NCBI GenBank assembly: GCA_031271905.1
Contig: JAISUT010000005.1
Coordinates: forward strand, 1 to 61,351
Direction: 5' to 3'
DNA length: 61,351 bases
DNA from: Acidobacteriota bacterium
Lineage (GTDB): Bacteria; Acidobacteriota; UBA6911
This document shows positions 17,726-27,148 of this stretch, one piece after another; the stretch's first letter is position 1; every line of letters starts with the position of its first letter. The translations under genes and the position numbers were made by a program. Under the pieces are notes generated by a model. That model saw only the letters and a program-made list of their open reading frames with translations, did not search any database and had not been told where the DNA came from.

Positions 17726-18814
17726 ATGGACACGATGGACGCGAAAGGCATCAAGATCGAGAAGACGACCCGGCCCAAGGCCAAGCCGGACTGGCGCAAC
17801 CTGACCTTCGGCCACTACTACACCGACCACATGTTCGTCGCGGACTACGCCGAGGGGCGTGGTTGGCGCGACGCGCGCATCGTCCCCTACGCCCCGTTGG
17901 TGCTCGACCCGGCGGCGATGGTGTTCCATTACGCGATGGAGGTGTTCGAAGGGTTGAAGGCCTACGCCGCCAAGGACGGCCGCATCCTGCTGTTCCGCCC
18001 GTGGGAGAACGCCAAGCGGCTCAACTCATCCGCCATCCGCATCTGCATGCCGACCTACCCGGAGGAGGGCTTCCTCGAAGCCGTCCAGACGCTGGTGCGC
18101 GCCGACGCGGACTGGGTGCCGCGCCTGCCCGGCACGTCGCTCTACCTGCGCCCGTTCATGATCGCCACCGAGCCGCACCTGGGCGTGCGCCGCTCGAACA
18201 CCTTCCAACTGATCGTCATCGCCAGCCCCGTGGGCGCCTATTACCCCGAGGGGCTCGACCCGGTGAAAATCTACATCGAGGACGAGTACGTCCGCGCCGT
18301 GCGCGGCGGGACGGGCTTCACGAAATGCGGCGGCAACTACGCGGCGTCGATCATCGCGCAGAAGAAGGCCGAGGAGCTGGGCTTCACCCAGGTGCTCTGG
18401 CTCGACGGCGTGGAGAAGAAGTACATCGAGGAGGTCGGCGCGATGAACGTGATGTTCAAGATCGGCGACGAGGTGGTCACGCCGGAGCTGGGCGGCAGCA
18501 TCCTGCCCGGCGTCACGCGCTCCTCGGTGCTCGAGCTGCTCCGCTCCTGGGGCGTGAAGGCCGTGGAACGACGCCTCTCGGTGGACGAGCTGCACGCCGC
18601 CGCCAAGTCGGGGGCGCTCGCCGAGGCGTTCGGCACCGGCACGGCGGCGGTCATCTCCCCCATCGGCGCCCTCAGCATCGGCGGCGAGCTGCTGCAAATC
18701 GCGGACGGCGGCATCGGCGCGGTCTCCCGCAAGCTGTACGACACGCTGACCGGCATACAGTGGGGCGACCTCGCCGACCCGTTCGGCTGGACGTGCGAGG
18801 TGGGATCGAAGTAG
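17726..18814 (+). CDS. ilvE: Branched-chain amino acid aminotransferase
   Basis: This PLP-dependent fold-type IV enzyme interconverts Val, Leu and Ile with their 2-oxo acids. The 362-residue length fits the longer, BCAT-like class. FHYAMEVFEGLKAY lies near the N-terminus, RPFMIATEP marks substrate binding, the PLP lysine is K200 in GFTKCGGNYAAS, and VLWLDGVEKKYIEEVGAMN plus SILPGVTRSSVLEL are standard blocks. A GGGAGAGG site precedes the ATG at 17726. A good promoter lies upstream. galM follows after 82 bases on the same strand, though the two have no metabolic link. Confidence 0.95.
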   Translation: MDTMDAKGIKIEKTTRPKAKPDWRNLTFGHYYTDHMFVADYAEGRGWRDARIVPYAPLVLDPAAMVFHYAMEVFEGLKAYAAKDGRILLFRPWENAKRLNSSAIRICMPTYPEEGFLEAVQTLVRADADWVPRLPGTSLYLRPFMIATEPHLGVRRSNTFQLIVIASPVGAYYPEGLDPVKIYIEDEYVRAVRGGTGFTKCGGNYAASIIAQKKAEELGFTQVLWLDGVEKKYIEEVGAMNVMFKIGDEVVTPELGGSILPGVTRSSVLELLRSWGVKAVERRLSVDELHAAAKSGALAEAFGTGTAAVISPIGALSIGGELLQIADGGIGAVSRKLYDTLTGIQWGDLADPFGWTCEVGSK

Positions 18815-18896
18815 GGGCGCGCGCCGCGTCCCGACGATCGCCCGGAGGGGCGTGTCGCGGCGGGCGGCGGCTTGCGACAGGGCGACGGGGGGCGGC

Positions 18897-19997
18897 ATGG
18901 CGGATGTCGAGGAATCTGTTTTCGGGAAGACGCCGGACGGGCGCGACGTGAAGATGTTCACGCTTTCGAGCGGCGCCGGGGTCACGGTGCGGGTGATGGA
19001 GCGCGGGGCGACGGTCACGTCCATCCTCGCCCCGGACCGCGAGGGCAAGGTCGCGGACATCGTGCTCGGCTGCGACACGCTGGAGGACTACCTCGCGAAC
19101 TACTCCTACATGGGCGCGATCGTGGGGCGCTACGGCAACCGCCTCGGCGGGGCGCGCTTCGACTTGGACGGCGAGACCTACCGGGTGACGGCGAACGAGG
19201 GGGGGAACCAGCTCCACGGCGGCTGGCGCGGCTTTGACAAGGTCGTCTGGGAGGGGCGCGTCGCCGCCGCCCCGGACGGGTGCGCCGTCGCGTTCCGCTA
19301 CCTCAGCCCGGACGGCGAGGAAGGCTACCCGGGGGCGCTGGCGCTGACGGTGACCTACACCCTCACCCGCGACAACAGGCTGCGCATCGGCTACGAGGGG
19401 ACGACCGACAAGCCCACGGTGCTGAACCCGACGCACCACTCCTATTTCAACCTGACGGGCGACCCGACCCGGACCGTGCTCGGGCACCGGCTCGCCATCG
19501 CCGCCGCCGCCATCACGCCGACCGACGCGGGGCGCATCCCCACCGGGGAGGTGCGCGACGTGACCGGGACCCCCTTCGATTTCAGGCCGCAGACGGGGAC
19601 GGTGGCGCGGGAGATAGGGTTCCAGATCGACGCGACCGGCGTGGAGCTCGCCGAGCAGCTCGCCATCGGGGGCGGTTACGACCACAATTTCGTGTTGCGC
19701 AAAGACCCCGGCGCCCCCGGCGGCCCCGCGCAGGCGGCGGAGGTCTTCGAGCCGGAGGGCGGGCGCGTGTTGACGGTCTTCACCGACCAGCCGGGGATGC
19801 AGTTCTACAGCGGCAACGGCCTCAGCGGCAGCGTCAGGGGGAAGGGCGGGGTGCGCTACGGGCGCCGCACCGGCTTCTGCCTGGAGGCGCAGAACTTCCC
19901 CGACGCGCCGAACCAGCCGCGGTTCCCGAGCGCCGTGCTGCGGCCGGGGGAGGTCTACCGGCAGGTGACGGTCTACGGCTTCTCCGCGCGCGGCTGA
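18897..19997 (+). CDS. galM: Aldose 1-epimerase (galactose mutarotase)
   Basis: GalM interconverts alpha and beta anomers of galactose, glucose and related sugars. The 366-residue protein shows the family landmarks: SYMGAIVGRYGNRLGGARF with the substrate-binding Asn-Arg, the catalytic His region NPTHHSYFNLTG, GGGYDHNFVL and the catalytic Glu in GFCLEAQNFPDAPNQP. No signal peptide is evident, so it is probably cytoplasmic. The start is chosen at ATG 18897, which follows a G-rich GACGGGGGG site. It may be co-transcribed with ilvE. Confidence 0.93.
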   Translation: MADVEESVFGKTPDGRDVKMFTLSSGAGVTVRVMERGATVTSILAPDREGKVADIVLGCDTLEDYLANYSYMGAIVGRYGNRLGGARFDLDGETYRVTANEGGNQLHGGWRGFDKVVWEGRVAAAPDGCAVAFRYLSPDGEEGYPGALALTVTYTLTRDNRLRIGYEGTTDKPTVLNPTHHSYFNLTGDPTRTVLGHRLAIAAAAITPTDAGRIPTGEVRDVTGTPFDFRPQTGTVAREIGFQIDATGVELAEQLAIGGGYDHNFVLRKDPGAPGGPAQAAEVFEPEGGRVLTVFTDQPGMQFYSGNGLSGSVRGKGGVRYGRRTGFCLEAQNFPDAPNQPRFPSAVLRPGEVYRQVTVYGFSARG

Positions 19998-20027
19998 GGA
20001 CGGCGGGGCTTCGCGGTTGTGCGGCTG

Positions 20028-21275
20028 CTACAGTTGCTGCGCCCACTCGATGGCGTGCAGGTAGTGGTCGAAGATGCGCTCCAGCGAGAGGTCGAACCCG
20101 TCCGCCAGCTCCTGCGCGCCGTCCCAGTCGCTCCGCTCGTAGCAGATGATGAGGTCCAGCAACGCCCCGAAACTCCCCTCGTGCGTCAGCAGCGGCGCGG
20201 CGACGTGCTCCGCGATGTTCGTCTGCGTCACGATCATCGTCATCGGCAGGTCCATGATCGCGTCCATCATCGACATCAGGCCCAGCAGGAACAGGTCGTC
20301 CGACTGCTTCCGCATCCCCGCCTCCGCCGCGACCAGCTCTAGGAAGCGGGCGCGTATCAGCGACATGGTGACCAGCTCGTTCGGCTTGTTGTCGGTCAGC
20401 CCGGACAGGGAGATCAGGGTGATCCACTTCTTGATCTCCTTCATGCCCAGGATGGAGAGCGCCTGACGGATGTTGCTGACGGTGTAGCGCAGGCCGAAGA
20501 ACGCCGAGTTCACCACCCGCAGCAGCCGGTAGGAGAGCGCGATGTCCTTTTTCACGATGTCGGAGATCGCCCCGTAGTCCACATCGGGGTCCAGCGAGAG
20601 CCGGATGAGTTGCAGGTACTGGCGGCGCATCGGCGCGGGCACGGCGACCTTGCCTTTGACGACGGAGGGCTTGCTGAAGAAATTCCCCTGGAACAGCTCG
20701 AACCCGCTCTTCTTCGCCACTTCGAACTCGGAGGGGGTCTCCAGCTTCTCCGCCAGGAGCTTCGCGTTCGGATGCTTCTTCTGCAACTGCTGGGAGAACT
20801 CCCGGACCTGCTCCGGGGCGACCTGGTTGAACTCGATCTTGACGATGTCCGCCACCTCCAGCAACGGCATCGACTCCCCGCGCATGGTGAAATTGTCCAA
20901 CGCTATGCGGTAGCCCTGGGTGCGCAGCGCGCGGCAGGCTTCGATGACCTCGGGCGTGGGCTGGAGCGAGTCCATCAGCTCGATGACCAGTATCTGGGGG
21001 GGGAGTATGGTCGCCACCTTGTCCAGCAACAGCTTTTCGGTGAAGTTGACGAAGCCGGGCTTGTTGTTCGTGACGCGGGCGATGCCCAGGTCGTAGAAGG
21101 CGTGGATGATCGTCTTGGACGTGGCGCTGTCTTCGGCGAAGCGGACGACGGGGAGCTCCGCCGGCGCGACCTCCCGCGCGGCGTCGTCGCGGGCGTCGTC
21201 CTTGTATAGGAGCTCGTAGCCGAAGATGTTCAGGCCCCGGGTGAACACCGGTTGCCGCGTGACGCAACTTCCCAT
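20028..21275 (-). CDS. HDOD signalling protein with degenerate EAL domain
   Basis: These two-domain proteins regulate c-di-GMP-linked or stress processes through protein contacts. The N-terminal part (about 1-200) is EAL-like: RQPVFTRGLNIFGYELLYKD, then VNFTEKLLL, ILVIELMDSLQPTPE, and DIVKIEFN. The catalytic EAL has become ELL and the metal-binding set is incomplete, so phosphodiesterase activity is unlikely. The HDOD domain (about 215-405) contains LSYRLLRVVNSAFFGLRYTV, SNIRQALSILGMKEIKKWI and FLLGLMSMMDAI. The start at 21275 matches the family's usual N-terminus; an in-frame ATG at 21410 would add 45 atypical residues. The gene is isolated. Confidence 0.88.
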   Translation of the reverse strand: MGSCVTRQPVFTRGLNIFGYELLYKDDARDDAAREVAPAELPVVRFAEDSATSKTIIHAFYDLGIARVTNNKPGFVNFTEKLLLDKVATILPPQILVIELMDSLQPTPEVIEACRALRTQGYRIALDNFTMRGESMPLLEVADIVKIEFNQVAPEQVREFSQQLQKKHPNAKLLAEKLETPSEFEVAKKSGFELFQGNFFSKPSVVKGKVAVPAPMRRQYLQLIRLSLDPDVDYGAISDIVKKDIALSYRLLRVVNSAFFGLRYTVSNIRQALSILGMKEIKKWITLISLSGLTDNKPNELVTMSLIRARFLELVAAEAGMRKQSDDLFLLGLMSMMDAIMDLPMTMIVTQTNIAEHVAAPLLTHEGSFGALLDLIICYERSDWDGAQELADGFDLSLERIFDHYLHAIEWAQQL

Positions 21276-21499
21276 GGTCGCAGATCGTCTCCCGGCGGCT
21301 TCGCCGGGGCGCCGCCCCATGTCCGGCTGCGCCCTGCGAACCCGCCAATCCACCTTGCCGGGGGAGTCGCCCCCCGACTTCCGCATATCGACATTCCTGA
21401 ACGGTATCATGCCGATTTTCCGCGTTTTCGTCCCCGCCGGGGAAAGATATCCTGAAAAAACATTGGAAAAATATTCCCGGAAAATATCTGGAAAAGAGT

Positions 21500-21528
21500 T
21501 TGCTTCGATGCGGCAAGGCGGGTATACT
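21500..21528 (+). promoter_or_regulatory. Strong sigma70-like promoter facing a gene-free region
   Basis: TTGCTT (21500-21505), 17 bases, then TATACT (21523-21528). This is among the best promoter matches in the window, yet the next plus-strand gene starts about 700 bases further on at 22230. Confidence 0.6.
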
Positions 21529-21835
21529 GCGCCCCGATTTTTACGATGTGATTGGCAAATCCTGATTTCCCGGCGCAGTTGGTTTTACCGGTAGGAACGC
21601 AAGACGGCGAATGGCGGCCTTGACGTCGCCGTGTTGAATCAAGCGGCGGATGGCGCGCGTGTGCGCCGCCCGTGGGGAGGTGGGATGTCGAGACGTTTTC
21701 ATGGGAAGGGAACCAGAAGTGCCGCCCCGGCGCCCGCAAGGGGGACGCCGTGAGCGGGGAAGTGGGGCTGCCGCAAAGGCGGAATAAAAAATTTGAGGAA
21801 AAGTGTCGGATGTCGCGTTTCTGGCACGAAAGTTG

Positions 21836-21858
21836 CTCTCTCTCTCTCTCTCTCTCTC
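21836..21858. repeat. (CT)n dinucleotide tract, 23 bases
   Basis: Eleven and a half CT units lie in a noncoding stretch of a GC-rich genome. Such tracts slip during replication and can vary in length; it lies about 370 bases upstream of the lipoprotein start. Confidence 0.9.
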
Positions 21859-22146
21859 AATATAGCACTCGTTAATGGCATTCTTTTCAACAAGATAGCC
21901 GCGAATTCCGACGATCAAATTTCCTACGGGCAATCCCGCCATAGTCGTCGATCCTATCGTCGAGGCGGCTGGGGCGCGTCGCACGTTTGCGCCCCGACCG
22001 CCTCGCGGGGATGGGCGGTTGGCCGCCGCCGTGACGCCATGGGCGTCGCCGCCGGACGCCGCCGCCCCTCCCATCCCCGGCATTCCCCGCATGTCGAATG
22101 CCGGACGTCACCTGGGAACATCCGAAGCAAAACCAAAACCACAACC

Positions 22147-22209
22147 GGGGGCATCGAAAAACCTCGCAGGCAAGGCGCAACGCAGCGTCCGGGGTTTTCA
22201 GAGGTCCCC
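22147..22209 (+). repeat. Dispersed ~64-bp element, copy A
   Basis: It begins GGGGGCATCGAAAAACC, continues CTCGCAGGCAAGGCGCAACG, and ends TCCGGGGTTTTCAGAGGTCC. The ends are imperfect inverted repeats. Related copies lie at 33992, 52776 (opposite strand) and 55264. It ends 20 bases before the lipoprotein ATG. Confidence 0.75.
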
Positions 22210-22229
22210 AAATCACAAGAGGAAAGCCT

Positions 22230-23147
22230 ATGAGACACATGAAAAAGACATTGTCCGCCGCTGTCACGGCGGCGGCGATGGCGTTGCTGCTCTCCGCCTG
22301 CGGCGGGGGCGGTTCCGCCAGCGGCCCGTCGCCCAGCAAGCCGACGACGCCGACGACGCCGACGACGCCCGCCGTGACGCTTGCGGCGGCGACCGGGGTG
22401 GAGGCGAGGCTCCTGCCCGGGGTGGTCCTGCACGGAGGCTCGGCGGTGACGGTCAAGGTGACCGCGACGGTCTCCTTCGACGACGACGCCAAGGCCAAGC
22501 CCGCCGTCAAGCTGCAACAGGTCGGCGGCGACGACGAGTGCACGCTCGCCGAGGGCGCCGACGGCGCCTGGTCGTGCGAGTTCCAGTTCGTGCCTGCGGC
22601 GCAACGCCAATACAAGGTCGTCTCCGGGGACAAGGAGTCGGCGGTGCTGGTCTTGAGCGTCCTGAGGCTGTTGGAGGCGCCCCCCGCCTCCACGCCTGCG
22701 GAGCTGTCCGCGACGGTGGCGGGGGTGGACAAGGACGACGACGGCGTCCGGGACGACGTGCAGGCGCACGTCGTGCAGGCGGCGACGCAACTGACGGCGG
22801 CGCAGCCCGGGGCCGCCGCCGCCGTGCAGGCGGCGCTGCAGCAGGCCGCGGTGGTGTACCAGGAGGCGTTGTCCGCCGCCACGGCGGCGACGCCCGTCAC
22901 CGAGGCGGAGCAGGCGGAGATCGCGGCGCGGCAACTGCGCGCGGTGGACTGCCTGTACGCGGTCCTCGGCGAGGACGCCGCCGGTGCGGCGAACGCCGCG
23001 CTGGTCAAGGCTGTGCTCGACACCGCCGACCGGCAGGATGCGTCCGGGTGGTTCGACCAGTTCTTCGGCGGGTTGGTCTTGAGGCAGACGCCCGAGGCGG
23101 AGCGGGGAAAGCAGTGCGATTTCGATCCCGACGGGATAGGGGGTTAG
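22230..23147 (+). CDS. Exported lipoprotein of unknown function
   Basis: The 305-residue protein has a lipoprotein signal with lipobox LLLSAC (Cys about 24), a Gly/Ser/Pro/Thr linker with TTP repeats (about 25-48), a beta-rich domain (about 50-145) and a helical Ala-rich C-terminal part (about 150-305). The motif DKDDDGVRDDV (about 169-179) resembles a calcium-binding DxDxDG loop. I recognise no named family. The AGAGGAAAG site supports the ATG at 22230. It is three bases from the next gene, and both begin with the same MRHM leader, so the pair probably forms an operon and may act together at the cell surface. Confidence 0.8.
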   Translation: MRHMKKTLSAAVTAAAMALLLSACGGGGSASGPSPSKPTTPTTPTTPAVTLAAATGVEARLLPGVVLHGGSAVTVKVTATVSFDDDAKAKPAVKLQQVGGDDECTLAEGADGAWSCEFQFVPAAQRQYKVVSGDKESAVLVLSVLRLLEAPPASTPAELSATVAGVDKDDDGVRDDVQAHVVQAATQLTAAQPGAAAAVQAALQQAAVVYQEALSAATAATPVTEAEQAEIAARQLRAVDCLYAVLGEDAAGAANAALVKAVLDTADRQDASGWFDQFFGGLVLRQTPEAERGKQCDFDPDGIGG

Positions 23148-23150
23148 GCG

Positions 23151-26100
23151 ATGAGACACATGGCAAAGTTGTTGTTGTCGGCGCTTCTGGCATTGGCGCC
23201 GGCCTCCGCCCTGCTTGCGGCGGACGAGTGGGAGTACCTGTGCCGGCCTGGCGACGCCTCAAGGACGCTGGTCTTGTTCGGCAACGGGATAGAGGCCTCG
23301 CCCGAGGAGGCGCAGGCGAACGCGATGACGCTGAAGGGGCGCGTGCTGAAGCGCTACCGGGAGTTGGAGGCGTCCGGGGCGATGACTGCGGCGGAGGTCG
23401 CCGAGGCCACGGGCAGGTTGGAGTTCTGCGCGGCGTACGCCACGACGGGCGATTCGGCGTTGAAGGGCAGGTGGAAGGCTTCGGACCCGACCCTGACCCG
23501 CGCCGACTTCCTGGACGACGCCGACCTGCGGGACGATTTGGCGAAGCACGTCCGTTCCTACGGCGCGTGGCTGGGCGAGGGGCGGAGCATAATCCTGGTC
23601 GCCCACTCCAACGGCAACTACATCGCCAACGCCGCCTATGACGAGGTGGGCGCGGGCGGCGGCGCGGAGAACTTCCACGTCATCGCCGTCGGCACCCCCG
23701 ACGACCATGTGGCGGGCTTGGGCAGCGGCGGCCGCGTCACGTTGCACGGCGACATGGCGACGGCCGTCGCCGGGGCGTTGGACGGGAACTACGTGAACAA
23801 CGCCCCCGCCTGCCAGTCCGGCACGGCGCCGACCGAGGCGTGCCACGACTTCATCGGGGCGTACCTGGACGGGGACGTCACGGGCCCCGCGATCATCGAC
23901 ATGATCGTGTACTACGTGCAGGCGACGGCGCCCGATTCCGGGTCGCCGGTCGAGATAGACGAGGCCGCGCCCGCGACGCCTGCGGGCCTCGCGGCGACGG
24001 CGGCGTCCGCGGCGCAGCTCGACCTGGTGTGGACGGCTGCGGCGGACGACGTGGGCGTGACGGGGTACAAGCTTTACCGTGACGGGGCGCTCCTGGCGGT
24101 CCTGCCGGGGTTGTCGCACTCCGACGCGGGGCTGGGCGAGTACGAGCGACACTGCTACGAGGTGTCGGCGGTGGACGCGGCGGGGAACGAGTCGGCGGCG
24201 AGCGCGCAGGTGTGCGCGCGGACGCTGGACGTGACGGCGCCCGCGGCGCCGGGGAGTCCGGCGACGACCGTGGCGGGGGCGTCGCAAATCGACCTGTCTT
24301 GGACGGCTTCGACGGACAACGCCGGCGTCGCGGGGTACAACATCTACCGCAACGGCGCGTTCCTGCGCACGTCGGCGACCCCGTCGGTCTCCGACACGGG
24401 GCTTGCCGAGTACACGCAATACACCTACGAGGTGTCGGCGGTGGACGCGGCGGGGAACGAGTCGGCGAAGAGCGCCGTGGTGACGGTGCGCACGCTGGAC
24501 GTGACGGCGCCCACGGTTCCGGGGAGCCCGGCGGCGACGGCGGCGTCCGAGGCGCAGCTCGACCTGGTGTGGACGGCTTCGACGGACAACGCCGGCGTCG
24601 CGGGGTACAACATCTACCGCGACGGCGCGTTCCTGCGCACGTCGGCGACCCTGTCGGTCTCCGACACGGGGCTTGCCGAGCACACGCAATACTGCTACGA
24701 GGTGTCGGCGGTGGACGCGGCGGGGAACGAGTCGGCGAAGAGCGCGCCGGTTTGCGCGACCACGCTGGACGTGACCGCGCCTACGGCGCCCGGGGGTTTG
24801 ACGGCGACGGCCGCGTCGCAGACGCAGATCGACTTCGCGTGGACCGCGGCATCGACGGACAACGACGCGGTGGCCGATTACAAGGTCTACCGCGACGGGA
24901 CGCTGGTGGCGACGCTGCCGGCGCCGCCGTTCAGCGAGTCCCTCACGGGGCTGTCGGCGAACGAGACCCATTGCTACAAGGTGGTCGCCTCCGACGCGGC
25001 GGGCAACGAGGGGGTGGCGCAAGCCTGCGCGACCACGTTGCCGGTGCCGATGAAGTGGACGCAACTGACCCCGGCGCTGCCCTATTTAGGCAGCGGCTCG
25101 CTCTGGGTCCTTGGCGAAACCGGCATCGTGATCTATGAAATTGGCGGCACGATCTATGAGGCTGGCGGCAAGGCAGTCCTGAATGCCGTCGGCCTTAATG
25201 GTGCCCGAGGCTGGGAATGGGACGGCGCCGAGTGGAAGGCGAAATGGCGGAATGTGGGGGCGGCTCCGTCCAGCGGCGTCATGGCGTATGACGCGGTGGC
25301 GCAGGAAGCGGTGCTGTTCTACGGGTTAACGCCGTATGACTGGCGTCCCCTGGGGTATGAAGGCTATTATTCTGAAGGTGCCAACGAGACCTGGACGTGG
25401 GACGGTTCGACGTGGACGAAGCGGGAGCCGTCGAACGCCCCGCCCAAGCGTGGTGGCGCGATGATGGCGTACGACGCGAATCCGCTGCGTCAGGAGACGG
25501 TCTTGTTCCTGCCGGAAACGACTGTCACCGACTACACCGACTACAGTTCCACCACCCACCCTGCCGAGACGTGGGTGTGGGACGGCGCCGACTGGGCGCA
25601 GAAGCATCCGACGACCGATCCGGGAACGAGCCAGGGCACCATGTTCTACGACACGGGGTCGGGCAAGGTGACGCTGGTGATAGCAAACAGCGGTTCCGGC
25701 ATTTTTGGCATGTGGGACATTTGGCAATGGGACGGTGACGACTGGACGCAGCTTCCTTCGGCATCGCCAGGTCCCCTGATCGGCGTTTCTATGAATTACT
25801 CGATCACCTACGCGAACGGCAAGGTAATGCTGTTTGGCGGCTATTACACATCGGTTGTCGGTTCCGCCGTTGATGACGGTTCCGGGGGATGGAGTTGCAC
25901 CACAGGGGTGGTGGATACTGCTTGGTGGGGCATAACTCCGTCGCCGAATTGCATCCAGTACATCGATACCGCAGACACCTGGGAGCTCGACATCGCCACT
26001 GCCACTTGGACGTTGGTTTCGTCGCCTGCGACCGTCGCGCGCTCGGGAGGCAAGCTGTTCTACGACCCGGAGAGCGGCAAGGTGGTCTTGTATGGAGGTT

Positions 26101-27089
26101 ACGTCCACGATGACCCCGATTCGTCCACGACTACGGCCATCTACGACAGTTGGGCGTGGGACGGCACTTCTTGGACGGTGATCATGGCGGATGGCACCTA
26201 TCCGACACCGCGCACTGACGCCGTCATCGCCTACGACCCGATACGGCAGGAGATGATCCTGTGGGGCGGGCGCGTGGACGACGGTAGCTTTTGGGGCAAA
26301 GTGGCCAACGACACCTGGAGTTGGGACGGCACTTCTTGGACGAAGAAGACCCCGCCGGTCAGTCCACGCGCCACGGGCCAAACGTCGGCGTTGGTCTGGG
26401 ACGATGCCAGAGGCGAGCTGGTCGGGTTTTCCTCTTACACAGATGGAGAGGTGTCCAGCTCATCTGACACCTGGGTGTGGAATGGCACCAACTGGAGCGA
26501 TAAGGATCCTGCGCACAAGCCTCCGGCGCGTTACAACTTCCAAATCGCCTACGACGCCGAAAGGCAACAGGTGGTGCTGTTCGGCGGCTATGCGGACGGC
26601 GCGTACCTCACCGACACCTGGGTGTGGGACGGCACCGACTGGACGGAATTGACCCCGGCGCATCATCCCGAAGGCCGTGTGGAGTCCACGCTGACCTATG
26701 ACGCCGAACGCAAGCAGGTGGTGCTGTTCGGCGGCTATGCGTACGGCGTGTATTTCAATGACACGTGGGTGTGGGACGGCACCGACTGGACGGAAGTTTC
26801 GCCGGAGCACGCTCCGCCGCCGACCGCAGTACACTCGGCGGCGTGGGATCCTGTGCGCAAGCAGGTGGTCATGACCGGTGGAAGCACATCCAGCGGCTAT
26901 ACGTCGGCGACCTGGGTGTGGAACGGCACCGACTGGACGGAGTTGAGCATGGCGACCACGCCGCCGTCCGGGAGGGGCTGGGACAACCTCGTCTATGACG
27001 CCCAGAACGGGCAACTGCTCTTTTTCGACGAAGAGGCTGTCTACGGATTTTCCAACAACGGCATCTGGGCGTTAGAGCCCGCGCCGTAA
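23151..27089 (+). CDS. Large secreted protein: lipase-like domain, four fibronectin III domains, kelch-like repeats
   Basis: The 1312-residue protein has a signal peptide (about 1-24, ending ALLAA) and an alpha/beta-hydrolase-like domain (about 30-265). That domain has a nucleophile-elbow-like ILVAHSNGNYIAN (S153) and a possible catalytic His (H232 in EACHDFIGAYL). Four fibronectin type III domains follow (about 273-630), three of them nearly identical around TASTDNAGVAGYNIYR and CYEVSAVDAAGNESAKSA. The remainder (about 640-1312) is a run of kelch-type blades with the recurring pattern VVLFGGY, DTWVWDGTDWTE. The kelch part is visibly less GC-rich than the front, suggesting a later fusion. No sorting motif was found, so it may be released or held by the preceding lipoprotein. 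Enzyme activity is inferred only from the motif. Confidence 0.82.
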   Translation: MRHMAKLLLSALLALAPASALLAADEWEYLCRPGDASRTLVLFGNGIEASPEEAQANAMTLKGRVLKRYRELEASGAMTAAEVAEATGRLEFCAAYATTGDSALKGRWKASDPTLTRADFLDDADLRDDLAKHVRSYGAWLGEGRSIILVAHSNGNYIANAAYDEVGAGGGAENFHVIAVGTPDDHVAGLGSGGRVTLHGDMATAVAGALDGNYVNNAPACQSGTAPTEACHDFIGAYLDGDVTGPAIIDMIVYYVQATAPDSGSPVEIDEAAPATPAGLAATAASAAQLDLVWTAAADDVGVTGYKLYRDGALLAVLPGLSHSDAGLGEYERHCYEVSAVDAAGNESAASAQVCARTLDVTAPAAPGSPATTVAGASQIDLSWTASTDNAGVAGYNIYRNGAFLRTSATPSVSDTGLAEYTQYTYEVSAVDAAGNESAKSAVVTVRTLDVTAPTVPGSPAATAASEAQLDLVWTASTDNAGVAGYNIYRDGAFLRTSATLSVSDTGLAEHTQYCYEVSAVDAAGNESAKSAPVCATTLDVTAPTAPGGLTATAASQTQIDFAWTAASTDNDAVADYKVYRDGTLVATLPAPPFSESLTGLSANETHCYKVVASDAAGNEGVAQACATTLPVPMKWTQLTPALPYLGSGSLWVLGETGIVIYEIGGTIYEAGGKAVLNAVGLNGARGWEWDGAEWKAKWRNVGAAPSSGVMAYDAVAQEAVLFYGLTPYDWRPLGYEGYYSEGANETWTWDGSTWTKREPSNAPPKRGGAMMAYDANPLRQETVLFLPETTVTDYTDYSSTTHPAETWVWDGADWAQKHPTTDPGTSQGTMFYDTGSGKVTLVIANSGSGIFGMWDIWQWDGDDWTQLPSASPGPLIGVSMNYSITYANGKVMLFGGYYTSVVGSAVDDGSGGWSCTTGVVDTAWWGITPSPNCIQYIDTADTWELDIATATWTLVSSPATVARSGGKLFYDPESGKVVLYGGYVHDDPDSSTTTAIYDSWAWDGTSWTVIMADGTYPTPRTDAVIAYDPIRQEMILWGGRVDDGSFWGKVANDTWSWDGTSWTKKTPPVSPRATGQTSALVWDDARGELVGFSSYTDGEVSSSSDTWVWNGTNWSDKDPAHKPPARYNFQIAYDAERQQVVLFGGYADGAYLTDTWVWDGTDWTELTPAHHPEGRVESTLTYDAERKQVVLFGGYAYGVYFNDTWVWDGTDWTEVSPEHAPPPTAVHSAAWDPVRKQVVMTGGSTSSGYTSATWVWNGTDWTELSMATTPPSGRGWDNLVYDAQNGQLLFFDEEAVYGFSNNGIWALEPAP
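23968..25045 (+). repeat. Tandem ~270-bp repeats encoding four fibronectin III domains
   Basis: Four in-frame units (starting near 23968, 24234, 24509 and 24776) repeat the phrases GTGTCGGCGGTGGACGCGG and GGGGAACGAGTCGGCG. Units two and three are almost identical in DNA as well as protein, which indicates recent duplication or gene conversion. Confidence 0.85.
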
Positions 27090-27109
27090 GCAGTCTGCAA
27101 GCAAGCCCC

Positions 27110-27138
27110 GGGGGCGCGGGCGTCCGCGCCCCCAATTT
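27110..27138 (+). terminator. Terminator-like hairpin after the kelch protein gene
   Basis: GGGGGCGCGG (27110-27119) pairs perfectly with CCGCGCCCCC (27124-27133) across a four-base loop, followed by AATTTAAA. The T-tract is short, so termination may be partial. Confidence 0.55.
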
Positions 27139-27148
27139 AAACGATCGA

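Larger units (their letters stand above)
21276..22229. other. Gene-free region with promoter, microsatellite and dispersed repeat
   Basis: About 950 bases lack a convincing gene on either strand. The stretch holds a good plus-strand promoter (21500-21528), an AT-richer segment, a (CT)n tract (21836-21858) and one dispersed element (22147-22209). Much of it would be 5' leader, or an undiscovered RNA, if the promoter is used. Confidence 0.6.

Noticed and set aside
23968-25045. CRISPR-like or transposon repeat
   Set aside because: The ~270-bp periodicity is in frame and encodes fibronectin III domains, so it is coding duplication.
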